In this document: positions 25,186-36,600 of the stretch, one piece after another
Layout: every line of letters starts with the position of its first letter
How positions within the stretch are numbered: the first letter of the stretch is position 1
Source of the DNA: Closterium sp. Naga37s-1
Taxonomy: Eukaryota; Streptophyta; Zygnematophyceae; Desmidiales; Closteriaceae
NCBI GenBank assembly: GCA_947471745.1
Contig: CANJKZ010000960.1
Location: 1,054,001-1,118,000, forward strand
Length of the DNA: 64,000 bases
Direction: 5' to 3'
Translations under genes and position numbers: made by a program
Notes under the pieces: model-generated
Database searches by the model: none
Told to the model about the DNA's origin: nothing
Seen by the model: only the letters and a program-made list of their open reading frames with translations

Positions 25186-28100
25186 AGGCTGCCCACCAAC
25201 GAGTGAAAACGGCGCCTCTCCTCTTCACCAACGCTCTCCTCCTCTGGTCTCTTCATACACTTGAACCCAGAGGGAAAGGGTGTAGCCACATGGCCTTCAA
25301 TCTGCCCAAATTTGGCAGCCAATGCCTCTAGGTACTTCCGTTGATGCACCCGCATGCACCGCTTCTCCACATCTCGTTGGATGTGGAGCTCAAGGTAGAA
25401 GCTCACGTCACCAAGGGCCTTGCACTTGAACTTGTCTTAGAGCTTCAGCATCACCTCCTTCACAAGATCAGAGGAGGGTGAGAAAATTTGGATGTCATCC
25501 ACGTACACAACCATGCAGCTCCTCTGCTCCCCCTCGCCAAGCATGAACAATGAGTGATCGGCCGTTGAGGGAGTGAAGCCGATCTCCTCCAAAACTCCTC
25601 GCAGCTTCAAGTACCATTGCCTAGGGGCCTGCTTCAGTGCATAAAGATCCTTCTTCAGCTTCAAAACTCTGCCACTACCATCATCAAACCCCTCTGGCTG
25701 CGCCATGAAAATCTCTTCCTCTAGGACGCCGTTGAGGAATGCGGTTGTCACGTCCATTTGTTTCACCACCCATCCTTTGATGGCGGCACCCGCGAGTAGG
25801 GTTCTCAGCGTCGTCGGCTTCACGATAGGAGCAAACAACTCCTTATAGTCCACCTTCTCCTTCTGCTGGTACCCCTTTTCCATAAGCCTAGACTTGTAGT
25901 GCTCAATTTTGCCGTCGGCATTGGACTTGATCTTGAAGAGCCACTTGGACGTAATCGCCTTACGCCCCTCCGGTAGCTCCACCAATTCCCACGTGTTGTT
26001 CTCCTCAATGTTCTTCAGCTCACTCTCCATTGCCTTCTTCCACTCCTCAGCATCACTACTCGTCAAGGCCTCCTTGAGAGTTGCAGGTTCCCTCAGCATC
26101 TCCACCGGAGAGAAAAACGTGAAGGCACACTCCTCGTAGTCACTCTCCTCGTCATCTCTAACCAAAAGTGCCGCTCCGGCCAGAGCTGACTCGGCTGACT
26201 CGGCCAGAGCTGACTCATCATAGGTCAGCCTATTAGGGGCTTGAATTCTCCTCTTGCCCCTTCCTTCCTCCTCAGCTGCAGGGACATGAAGGCCTTGGCG
26301 TTGCTGCGGGGAGACTCGGGTCCGTGGAGCACTCGTAGTGCGAGAAGGAAGTGTCGCTGCATGCTCGCTCACATTCTGCACCTCCTCCTCTTCTTCCTCT
26401 GCATCCTTGACCTCCTCTCCCCCATTCACAAGGGAAGATTGCCTTGTGGTGGTGCTGCCGCTGCTCAGCTCCAAAGGCAGCTCCACATGCTCCAAACCAG
26501 AACTCTTCACCTCCCCAAACCGCACGCCTATCTTCACCTCATTCTCCGCCTTCCAATCCTTGTACATCAGATTCTCCATGAACTTGCAGTCTCTACTCAC
26601 CAAGAATTTCTTGGTGAATGGGTCCCAAAGAAGCCACCCCTTGCTGTTTTGAGCCATGCCCAAGTGCACAGCCCATATCGCCTTGGCAACGAGCTTGTTG
26701 TGCCGAAGATGCTTAGGCACGAGCGCCATGTACATGCACCTGAACACCCGAAGCATATCCACCTTTGGCTTCCTTCCAATCCACTCCACATAGGGCACCC
26801 ATTTGTCTACTCCCACATGATTCAAAGCTCTGTTCTTGGCCAGACACGCACTCCGCACCGCATCAGGCCAGAAATAGTTGGGTAGCCCGGCTTCAATGAG
26901 CAACCCGCGCGCCGTCTCCGTGATTGTCCGGTTCGCTCGCTCGGCGATGCCGTTCATTGCAGGGGAGTATGGCATGGTAAGGGAGTGCCTTATGCCATTA
27001 TTCTTCAGCCACAATGAGAACTCCTTGCTCAGGAACTCTCCCCCTCGATCGGTGCGAATTGCCTTCACTAACCGGTCTTGTTGCCGCTCTACCATCGGTA
27101 ACCAATCGGTCTTCATCGTTTCAGCCACGACACTCTTCTTGGACAGCACGTACACCCAATTCATCCGAGTGTAGACGTCCACAATGGTGAGGAAGTACTC
27201 AGCTCCAGCAGCTCCAAGCTTCAGGGGGCCCACCACGTCCATCACCACCTCATCAAGTGGTGCCTTAGCCGTTGCCTCCGAACTAGAGAACGGGTAACGG
27301 TTGAACTTGGCTTGCATGCACGTCGGGCAGCCAAGTACCTCATCGGGCTCCCCCTTCACACGTATGCCAGCAACCATCTCATTCTTCACTAGCTGCTGCA
27401 AGATGGGCAGGGCCACATGCCCCATTCGCCGATGCAAGGTGAGCCAATCACACTCCCCCGTAGCCGGAGTCGGATTGGAGAATGCCGCACTCGCAATAGT
27501 GCCCCACATGTTCTCTCCGTACTCCTCCTCCGCTGCTGCCTTGGGGTTCTCCTCATCCTTGTGCTGCTTCTTGGCTGCTTCACCTCTCTCCTTGTGTTCA
27601 CCGAGCTTGCTGGTCCCTCCAAGATTGCACTTCTTGGACTTAATCTCCTTAGCGCGACCGTTCGCGCCATCGCCGCTACCAACCGCCTCACCCTTGGTGC
27701 TGATGCTTGCTGCCACTTGCCTCTCCTTAGGCATGGGGACCACAGGGATCTGCCACATATCGTTGTAGAAATCCCTATCCTCGTGAAGGTCCCAAAGAAT
27801 CCGCTCGCCAAGCCTCGCGGTGTAGGTCTTAGCTCCCTTCGAGCTCGTGTCCATGCCGGCCTTTTGCAACCGCCGCACCGAAATCAGGTTGGCAGCAAGG
27901 TTGGGCACCCAAAGCACATTCTTGAGGCCCACCATCTTCCCATCAGCACCCTTGAACATTGCCTTGCCCATGCCTTTCACCTCTGCTCGCTGCCCCAAAG
28001 CCGATGTCACATGCTTCACCGGTGACGGCTCAAGTTCGGTGAGCAAGTCCGCACGAGGTGTCATGCTATAGGTAGCGCCGCTATCGATCACCCAATAGTC

Positions 28101-28240
28101 CACGGAGTGTAGGGTCACCTTCCCCACAGCTGCTGGCTCCTCAAAGCCTTCATCCTTCTTTGGACCAGCCGGTGCTTGCGTGGACACGAAGAAGAATTGA
28201 CCCGGAAAGCGATCGTCCCTCGACTCGCTCTCGTTGCCGG
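25186..28240 (-). pseudogene. E pol remnant (protease, integrase, RT)
   Basis: The longest intact stretch of any element here, a minus-strand frame of over 900 codons. In order: protease YWVIDSGATYSMTPR (near 28080), pre-integrase HRRMGHVALPILQQL, integrase VVMDVVGPLKLG / IRTDRGGEFL / NGIAERANRTI (27260-26920), the linker, then reverse transcriptase with KQMDVTTAFLNGVLEEEI, KKDLYALKQAPRQWYLKL and VYVDDIQIF. Only a few breaks. Gag is absent because the C-type LTR begins at 28241. Confidence 0.82.
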
Positions 28241-28605
28241 TGTTGTGCCAAAGCACTATAGTGGCACGGTCATCACACTCCCATTCAGCCTACAAGCCTG
28301 CTCAGCTTCTGGAATTTTGTGGAAAGGTGCTTCAACATGTGTTCTTAAGACCCTCAAAGGTTCAGAATTTTTTAAGCAGTTTACAAGGCATGGCAACATT
28401 TTTGGTTTCAAGACTTATGGCATCCCGGAAGTGTGTGTTACTCTTTTTTGGTAACACCCGAGTTCACCATTTCGGCTGCTGACTCATCTACCAAGCTCTG
28501 ATTGGTCTGAAATTCGGTGTGGCGGTCTTTTGCCATGCTGTGCAGGTGGTCACCGAGTTTGAGGACAACCCAGCATCGGGGAAGCACGTGACAGCTGTCA
28601 AAAGT
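28241..28605 (+). repeat. Truncated C-type LTR (C3)
   Basis: Starts exactly at tgttgtgccaaagcac, the LTR terminus of family C, and matches C1's LTR for about 365 bp before passing into unrelated sequence. No primer site, body or second LTR follows. It abuts element E at its LTR end, as expected of an insertion into E that later lost its remainder. Confidence 0.8.
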
Positions 28606-29948
28606 AGGGTCCACACAACATGTTGGGCTGAGATGAAGCCCCCATAATCTTTCAGAGACTCAGACTGAGAATTGTAAAACAAGAGTCTTGAATCTCTTTC
28701 CTGTCATACTCCGGATATAGGCGCAGGCCTAAAACAGGCACATACGCTCCCATATGAGGCATTCAGTCCTCCATTATAAGCGCAGGGTAATGCAACCACA
28801 AGCCTGCCCACATGTGTTGCCAAAACATGCCATCCATGCATGCTACCCAGACATATGATGCAGTGACTGACAGGGTGGAAGTTGCCTTGGACAGGGTGAC
28901 AGACGAGATGCCGACCCTAGCGGTGGTTGCCTAGCTGATGGGCAGAGCAGCATGGCAGGGATGAAGCATGGCAACGACAGCATTCATGGGGGGAGGGGGA
29001 GAAGGTGGTGGGAAGGTGGCAGGGGGGAGGCGATGTTGATCGGGAAGGGAATGGGTGTGGGGATGTGACGGGGCCACGAGGAGGCAGGCATTAGAGTAGG
29101 AACGATATGATGATGCCAATTGAGAATTGTGCCATGTCGTGCTGAGATGGTGCAGAGGGTTTTGAGACGCCTCTGAGCATGGCATGGGAATAGCAGCGAT
29201 GTGACGATGCGCAAGGAATGTGCCATGTCGTGCTGAGATGGTGCAAGGACGGTGCGAGAATGGTATGGTTCAAAGTTCCATTCACTCACATCACACGAGT
29301 TGAGGTTGAAACCCGAGGATGGCAGAAAAGCCCAAGCAAGCCCCAGCAGGCACCATACTTGTTTGAGGCAGGAGAAAGAAGTTCATGACTTTGAAAGTCC
29401 GCCTGAGGTTCTTATGTGTCGTCCCTAAATGAACTCTTGTTATCTGTCGCTGGTGGTCGCGGGCTTGTGCGTCGGTGAAGGGTGAAGTGGCAGTGGGCAT
29501 GGAGGAGGCGCAGTGAATTGGGCTTCCTGGGCGCAAGCCCCACCTGATGCATCATGCATCATGCAGGCATGGCAGAGGAATGAGGGGGGGAGGGGGACAT
29601 GGCAAGCAGTTTTGCGATGAGCTGAGCTATGTTGACCACCTGGTTGAAATCTGCAACTCAGAATTATGGGAGCTGATGTGGTGATGAGATGAAGGTGACC
29701 CCTGGTGGGAAGCTGGATGGCAGCGGGTGAGGGAGCAGTGGGCATATGGAGTGCAGCGAGGCAGAGAGCAAGAGGTTTCACGAGGTGGGCAGGTGCGCAA
29801 TGTGCGGAGGAGAGCAACGAGTGCAGGTGGGCGCCCAGTCGGAGCACAGAACGTAGTGCTGCAATTGGCCCTGAGTGTGCCCATGATGCACTGCACTGTA
29901 ATCCGAGAGTCTTTCTAAATCAGAAGATGATGTGATGTGTCTTGATCT
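28606..29948. other. Gene-poor stretch with short duplications
   Basis: No convincing gene. A segment containing gccatgtcgtgctgagatgg occurs twice (near 29133 and 29221), showing a local ~88-bp duplication. A short gcatcatgcatcatgcag run lies near 29550. Small open frames on both strands lack any recognisable domain. Confidence 0.5.
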
Positions 29949-30273
29949 GACATATTCTGAGTCACCTTATGGCCTGTTTTGATATGACATATACTGACTC
30001 ACCTTATGATGTGTTATGCCCTGACATATTCTGAGTCATATGACATATTCTGAGTCACCATATGGCCTGTTTTGATATGACATATACTGACTCACCTTAT
30101 GATGTGTTCTGCCCTGACATATTCTGAGTCATATGACATATTTTGAGTCGCCTTATGATGTGTTTTGATATGACATATTCTAAGTCACCTTATGATGTGG
30201 TTTGATATGTCATATTCTGAGTCACCTTATGATGTGTTTTGATATGTCATATCCTGAGTCACCTTATGATGTG
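29949..30273. repeat. 37-bp minisatellite with a 93-bp higher-order unit
   Basis: A 37-bp unit (gacatattctgagtcacc...) is repeated about ten times over 325 bp. Units 1-3 (37+37+19 bp) are repeated as units 4-6, giving a 93-bp higher-order repeat. Full 37-bp units follow, ending at 30273. Most units carry TGAGTCA. Confidence 0.85.
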
Positions 30274-30636
30274 CATTTTGGCGTATACCAGGTTGGTTGT
30301 GATGTGGTGTTAGAGAGTGAGTTAATGACCATGGCTCACCATGTAATGCATCTCTCCATAGTCGTTCCCTGGGTACAGCAGAATAACCTGCGGTGCAAGC
30401 CAGCAGGTTGTTTGAAAGATGTTGGAGGAGAATAAGAGTTCATGAGAGAAGCAGCAATGACAGCTGAGGCCGCACCATCCAATAGAGCTCATTCTCCAAC
30501 TCAGCAGCAGCAGAGCTCATTCTCCAACTCAGCAGCAGCAGCAGCGGCAGCAGCATCGCTCGGACCGTTAACAGCAGCATCCCAACCTCCGAGCACAATC
30601 AAATCATCATCACCCAACCCTTCGCCCTCCTCTTAC
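30274..30636. other. Intergenic, no gene seen
   Basis: A run of cagcag triplets with a short duplication (ctcattctccaactcagcag, near 30488 and 30514). A 126-codon frame (30442-30822) runs into the following repeats and has no recognisable domain. Confidence 0.4.
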
Positions 30637-30699
30637 ACCATCCACCCCCTTCCCCTCCACCATCCACCCCCTTCCCCTCCACCATCCACCCCCTTCCCG
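30637..30699. repeat. 22-bp tandem repeat, three units
   Basis: accatccacccccttccc... repeats at 30637, 30659 and 30681. Confidence 0.8.
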
Positions 30700-30700
30700 A

Positions 30701-30995
30701 GCATGGGGCATGGCATGGGCATGGGCATCGGCATGGGGCATGGGCATGAGGATGGGGGGCATGGGCATGGGCATGGGCATGAGCGTGGGGGGCATGGGCA
30801 TGGGGCATGGGCATGGGCATGAGCGTGGGGGGCATGGGCATGGGGCATGGGCATGGGCATGAGCGTGGGGGGCATGGGCATGGGCATGGGGCATGGGCAT
30901 GGGCATGAGCGTGGGCGTGGGCATGGGGCATGGGGCATGGGCATGGGCATGAGCGTGGGCGTGGGCATGGGGCATGGGGCATGGGCATGGGCATT
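30701..30995. repeat. CATGGG-based array with 40-bp higher-order period
   Basis: Almost entirely gcatgg/gcatggg hexamers and heptamers. A 40-bp block beginning catgagcgtgg recurs in the central part, then a slightly different block (gagcgtgggcgtgg) recurs. Both strands stay open over the array because of composition only. Confidence 0.85.
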
Positions 30996-31023
30996 AGCAT
31001 GCGAGGGTTTTGTGGGTACGAAG

Positions 31024-31158
31024 TGGTCATATGGGTATGGGGTATGAGATGGTCATATGGATATGGGGTGGTCATATGGGTATGGGGTATGAGATGGTGA
31101 TATGGATATGGGGTGGTCATATGGGTATGGGGTATGAGATGGTCATATGGGTATGGGG
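31024..31158. repeat. 45-bp tandem repeat, three units
   Basis: Unit ggtcatatgggtatgggg... repeats at 31024, 31069 and 31114 with one or two changes. Confidence 0.85.
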
Positions 31159-31761
31159 TAGCTGTATGGCCATGGCATGCTGATGGAGATGCGATGGCAC
31201 GGTACTGGGGATTGGTGGACATGGGCACACATGGCTAGTCACTCAACTCGCACACAACCCTATGTTAAGCGATCTGGCTTGGTCACCTAGACGGAATGGG
31301 GCAGAACAGAAGCATTCCACAGCACCATCGGACTGCATTGGGTTGAGAGGCGGAGAATAAGGAACGATGCAGTCGCACAATTGCCGCTCTGCCATGTGGT
31401 GTGGTTCAGAGCGGCAGTACCAGCGAGAAATGGGGCGGTGCGTGGGCTGGCAGAAGGAGATGTTTAGCACATGGCACTACAGGTGGGGAAAGAGGGGGAG
31501 AGGAGGAGAGCATGTGGCCGAGTACTTAAGCCCAGGAGGAGTTAAGTGAGCTCGTTATTCTCTTCATAGTTCTTCGTCTCTGCTATTTTGCTACCGCGTG
31601 TCACCAGCTCGCACCATTGACCCATGCGCTTCACCTTGAGTTACAGGAAAATCATGAAGATTTCTTGCATGCTTCAAGTGTCAATTCTACAGTCGAGGCG
31701 CCTTGCCAAAGGGCAGTCCATAGAAGCACACAGAGCTTACACAGCGCAAGTGCTTCAGAAG
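31159..31761. other. Intergenic, no gene recognised
   Basis: Unique sequence of mixed composition. A pyrimidine-rich stretch near 31555-31600 could precede an exon or a transcript start, but no homologous protein is recognisable. Confidence 0.4.
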
Positions 31762-31936
31762 GGCCACGCTCTCCAGTGTTACCTTGGGCCACGCTCTCCA
31801 GTGTTACCTTGGGCCACGCTCTCCAGTGTTACCTTGGGCCACGCTCTCCAGTGTTACCTTGGGCCACGCTCTCCAGTGTTACCTTGGGCCATGCTCTCCA
31901 GTGTTACCTTGGGTCACGCTCTCCAGTGTGTCAAGA
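31762..31936 (+). repeat. 25-bp minisatellite, seven units
   Basis: ggccacgctctccagtgtta+ccttg is repeated seven times in tandem, the last two units with changes. Because 25 is not a multiple of three and no frame has a stop, all three plus-strand frames are open and each encodes the same 25-residue cycle (GHALQCYLGPRSPVLPWATL...). Confidence 0.85.
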
Positions 31937-33107
31937 AACAGTTGTGTCAAGAAAAGTGTCGAGATACATTTGAGCAAGGAAGTTGGAAAACCCTAATCGA
32001 ACTTAGGGTGTGTTCAGTATAGGCTTGAACACATTAAATGAACCTAAACTGAACCCTTTACTCGTAACATGGACATGAAAAGATGGAGCAGGAGGGATAT
32101 ATGCTGTGGAAAGAAGACAAATTGGGGCTGACTTACATGGACTGGAGTTGTTCCAAGTGGACGAGAGTGCGAACGCACTGCCACATGCCCTTGAACTGCC
32201 ACAGGCCCTTGAACTGCCACATGCCCTTGAACTGCTGCCGCCACCAGCACTGGAAGAAACCCTGCCGGGCATGAATGGTGGGCACAGAGGAGAGGGCATT
32301 GGACTAATGGGAGGAGAGTGCAGCAGTGTGGTAGTGGGCATGGCTATGGGAGTGCTGTGCATTGGGCACCACCCATAGCAACTGCGCATGGGTGCGAGGC
32401 TGCATTACTATGTGACCTCAAGATTCGTGAGTGCTGGGTGTGCTGAAGTGCCATTTAGATCAGAATGTACGCGAAGAAACGAGGGGATCTCAGTGTAGTG
32501 TTTCAGGGCCATGGGTAGGAACATTTTGAAACCATGCTACTCCCAGGCTTCACCTTTGCTCTCGTGTTCTTCACAACCATTATGCCAGACGGAGGTTGGC
32601 TGCTGCAGTCACATTCTGCCACGTGTCCTTCTCCACTTGAATGAATCGACGGTCCGGATTGGCTTCGAGCTGGTCCACCACCGTCTCTAGGGTGAACTGG
32701 ACGGCCATGATCTGATGGCAGGGGTGGAGGAAGGGAAGGTGGAAAAGAAAGGGGGGAAGAGGGAGAGGGGAGGAGACAGGGCGATGAGGGTGTGTTTGGT
32801 TCTAATAGCAGAGGAGGTGGGCATGCTGTGAAGGGGGTAATTGTGAAACATGTTTGCACTGAGGGGGTTTGAGGAGAAATCTAGGGATTCAAGGAAGGGG
32901 CGACCTAAAGAGGTAGAGGTGGATGAGGGGGGGATGAGCAGGAAAAGTTACGATGCAATGTGAATGTGAGGGAGAAGAGGGACCTCGTAGGAGGAGATAA
33001 AGGGACAGGTTATGCTGGTCATTTATGGGTGTGGACACTCTTTTTCGCGCATACTACTGTTCCACCATGGTGAGCCATCCTAAGTCACCGTCCTAGCACA
33101 TCCCAAG
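31937..33107. other. Intergenic, host side of the H insertion
   Basis: Holds a 21-bp tandem repeat encoding L-P-x-A-L-E (about 32187-32240), the exon-like remnant at 32580-32708, and otherwise no recognisable gene. It ends at the H insertion point. Confidence 0.45.
32580..32708 (-). pseudogene. Exon-like remnant resembling GH38 alpha-mannosidase
   Basis: A 42-codon minus-strand frame starts MAVQFTLETVVDQLEANPDR and continues RFIQVEKDTWQ. The pattern VQ-x2-L-x2-V-x2-L-x2-(N/D)P-x-R+F-x2-(V/A)E is what I recall from the N-terminal part of plant and animal class II alpha-mannosidases, where it leads to FFxRWW. Here the match ends after VE. Just upstream on the same strand is a very long pyrimidine tract ending ccatcag, an excellent splice acceptor, so the frame may be an internal exon rather than a start. 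No other exon of such a gene is seen, and a chance resemblance remains possible. Confidence 0.3.
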
Positions 33108-33547
33108 TGTTGGAAACAAGTAACTTAAACGCTTCTGAAGTATCGAAGTATCGACACGAAACGAAGCAAACCACAGTGAAGCAACACGAGTCAACAAAAG
33201 CAACCGCTGGAGGTTACGCGAAGGTCAAAGGTCGCTGACCTTTGACTCGACGAAAAATACAGTACGACAGCAAGGACACATAACTGACTTGATACTGAGC
33301 AGTTACCCGAGTCGGCACTGTATCGAACCGCAACAGCAAAACAGTTAAAGTAGAACTTTTCGTATTCCTTTGTAATCGTATAAAAACCTTGTATTTCTCT
33401 GCTATTATCAACTCATCTTGTTCTCACACACCAGTACAAGGTGGTTCAGCAACTCTGATATTAAAACGCTTTCGCAAACTACAACATCCCTACTTCAACC
33501 ACAGATCTTAGCCTTGAAAGATCCTAAGGGCTTTTCTCAGCCCAACA
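33108..33547 (+). repeat. 5' LTR of H (440 bp)
   Basis: tgttggaaacaag...cagcccaaca, with a TATA box (TATAAAAA, 33379-33386). About 97% identical to 38837-39273. Confidence 0.92.
33379..33386 (+). promoter_or_regulatory. TATA box in H 5' LTR
   Basis: TATAAAAA in an otherwise mixed LTR. It is conserved in the 3' LTR, where copia LTRs normally start transcription some 30 bp downstream. Confidence 0.6.
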
Positions 33548-33602
33548 TGGTATGAGAGCAAACAGGGCAAGATCGATTTCTCAAAAAACCTACAACAAAG
33601 AC

Positions 33603-36600
33603 ATGGCAACACAGAAGGAGAGGAGCTCCTCCAACGGATCTCTCGGCACTACTCCTACTCCACCTCCAGCCTCTGGCCTACAGACAGAGGAAGGCACAGC
33701 AACAAGACCAGCTGCGGAGTCGACCGAAACTCCCGGGAATCAAGCAGCAGGCTTCGACCCAAACATGATGGAGAAGTTCTTCTCCTTCATGTCCTTCTAC
33801 GAGCAACACCAGCAAGCAGCTCCTGCACAATCAAACAACAGTGACAACAACAACAGAGCAACACCGATGAGCCTTGACGGTTCATCCTACGCGCGCAGAA
33901 ATCAGCAGCAACCCACCTTTGCTCCGTACGAGCCTCAACGTGGCTCCATCAGTTTCGCGCCATAACCATAGTCTTCACCTGGACAAGAGAAGACACTGGA
34001 CGCACTTCAAGTTCAATCACAATTCGCACATGTGTTAAAACTGCAAACATCAACGCCTTTCGACGGAAAGGACTTCTATACCTGGTCATTCGAGTTCGAG
34101 CTGATGATGGAGGGCGCGCAAATTCTCGGATTCTTCGACGGGTCCCTGCCATATCCAGCACATGGAACACAGTACGACAAGCACCAGTACACATATCAGT
34201 CACTGATGGCATATACGATACTACTGCGAAACTTATCTCCAAACGAGCAGCAGAACATCCGGTCTTATCGAGGCTACGGCAACTCCGCCGAGCTGGCGTA
34301 CGACCACTTGAAGAGCCTATATCAAGCAACAGACAGCGTTAACCAAAGTCGACTCATGGCATAGCTGACAACAGTGGAAGTGAAACCCGGCGAAAAGGGC
34401 ATGGCGTATATCAGCCGCTGTCGTGGACTGCGCGACAGACTCCTTCGATGCGGAGGATCAATATCCGAATAAGCTTTCGTAACAGTCATCATTGCTGGCC
34501 TTGGTCCTCATTCGCGCTCCACTCGAGCACTCCTTCGAGCTCACGGGAAAATCTCCGAAGCAGCACTCTGCGCCGAAATTCACGCTGAATAGCAGGATAT
34601 GGACCTGCACGAAGAACGACACAAGAAGAAAACGTCAGCACCAGAATTCGCGTTTCATACTCAACGACGCTACAACAACAATCGACAAAACAACCGTCAG
34701 GTTCAACAATATGTCCCACCGTTCTGTCACCTCTGCAAGACGTCCGGACATCCTCGCACACACTGCCCGAATCAGCAGCAGTCGACATCGCCGCAACGTC
34801 AACTTCGGCCCTCAAGCAGTCAAATAGCTTCTACGCAGGCGCATCCCACCAATAAAGTACAGTCTTCAACGTCTTCAACGACACAACCTGCACAAGGAAC
34901 AAGAAACATCGTGAGCTGCATGACAAGAACAACAGACTCCTGCATCACCGGATCACCACCCCACTACTCACCAGAAGAACAGCTCGACGAGAGAACTCCT
35001 CGCCGCGAATCACTGGAGCCCAACCCAACGTATGCAGCCATCGCCCAGAGCGAGCCGTCCGGGAAAGACACTTGGTTCTTGGACAGCTGCTCCGGACAGC
35101 ACATGTGCTCCTCGGGTCGCTTCTTTCAACAAAAACATCAACTTCAGCGCGAAGTCGTAATCCCCGTCGCGAACAACCAGAACCTGCACATACGACGACA
35201 AGGGATCGTGAAACTTCAGTGCCGAGAAACTAACGTTATCTTACAAATGTCTAAGGTTCTAATTGCAGAAGGACTCGGCTACAACTTACTCAGCGTCAGT
35301 CAACTGATGGCGAAGGGTACTCATTTCGAAGCAGACAGCACCACTCAGGAGTTCAAGTTATTCCACGGAAAGGGCAGACTCTACATTGGCAAGGCAGTCT
35401 TCGTTCTTGACTTTGTTCCGGACCAAGGTACCGCCGACAGCGACGCCATCGTCAACTTCACTTCTTGGACACATCCACCCGACCTCGATCCCGACTTCAA
35501 TCCTGGAGGATTTTGGTATTCACATACCATACCTGAAGCAGAAAGAACACGGGCATCAGCAACAATCTGGCAAGAAGAGATAACATCGACAGCAGCAGCA
35601 ACTGCATCAACAGCAGCAGAGACAACATCGGTAGCAGCCGCAACACTTACGGCACCAATCGCGGGCTCTTCAACGGCACCAGTCCTCATCGACGACACTC
35701 CACCAACTCCTGCGCAGCAGATAGCTCCCACTCCATGCAAAGTTCACAGAAGCACCAAATTCACCGCGGGTTTTTACTCCAACTCCGACCTATACAGGCG
35801 CTCACCCGGACATCGTGCAAGCGAATCACTGAGGCACGAACGATTAGGTCATCCAAGCGACACCACGTTAAACAACACAATCAAGGCGGCTGTACTCGAC
35901 AAAGACTCACTCCTTCTACCTTACGACAGAGAACTCCAACGAGTTCGAGGCACATGCTTTACGTGCCCCGAAGCTGACTTACCTCATCAACCATTTGTCT
36001 CTCACCACAATCCAAGCGCGCCAGCCTATACACCACTCGAGAAAGTATACAGCGACATCCTGTATACTCGCGAACAAGGACAGCAGCTGCTGTTACGACT
36101 TCTGCGCGGTCTAGAGCTAGGAGTGGCAGGAGGGGCGGCCAGGGTGCGGGCGGCAGCGGAGGCGGCGGAGATGGCGTTGCGGGCGGCGGTGGCAAGAGTG
36201 CAGGAGTTGGTGGAGCATACAGCTACATGATTACTTTCATCGACGCCGCCACCCGTTACGTCTGGCACCTCAACCTCCCAAGTCGCGACATGGCCTTCGA
36301 AGTCTTCATCGCCTGGCTACCTGTGGCAGAACGAGAATCGGGAGCAAAGCTGAAAAGCTTCCAGTCTGACGGAGGAGGGGAATATCAGTCACAAAGGTTC
36401 AGACAGTACCTCGCAGAACGAGGCATCAAGCGACTCATCTCGCTTCCCTACGCCCATCAACAGCAAGGCGTGGCAGAACGGATGAACAAAACTCTCCAGA
36501 ACACCATGCGCAACTATTGCGTGGCATGCGACTTCCCAGCCACCAGTGGCCTGAGGCGATGGACCACGCTGTCATGCTGCACAACTTGCTCTCGTCATCA

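Larger units (their letters stand above)
12219..28240 (-). mobile_element. Ty1/copia element E, split by D (which holds C2)
   Basis: A minus-strand copia fossil in two pieces: 25186-28240 (protease, integrase, most of the reverse transcriptase) and 12219-13502 (RNase H, polypurine tract, 3' LTR). Element D lies between them. Its gag and 5' LTR are missing where the C-type LTR starts at 28241. It must be the oldest layer here, since D sits in E and C2 sits in D. There are a few breaks besides the insertion. Confidence 0.78.

Noticed and set aside
30599-31228. Minus-strand frames rich in His-Ala-Pro-Cys (over 200 codons)
   Set aside because: Pure translation of the CATGGG array. All frames are open because the hexamer contains no stop on that strand.
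31762-31936. Regular 25-bp repeats considered as a CRISPR array
   Set aside because: Units are directly adjacent with no spacers, and the context is eukaryotic.
32106-32378. 90-codon frame with LPxALE repeats
   Set aside because: The repeat reflects a 21-bp duplication. Both strands are open, and no domain or start context supports a gene.
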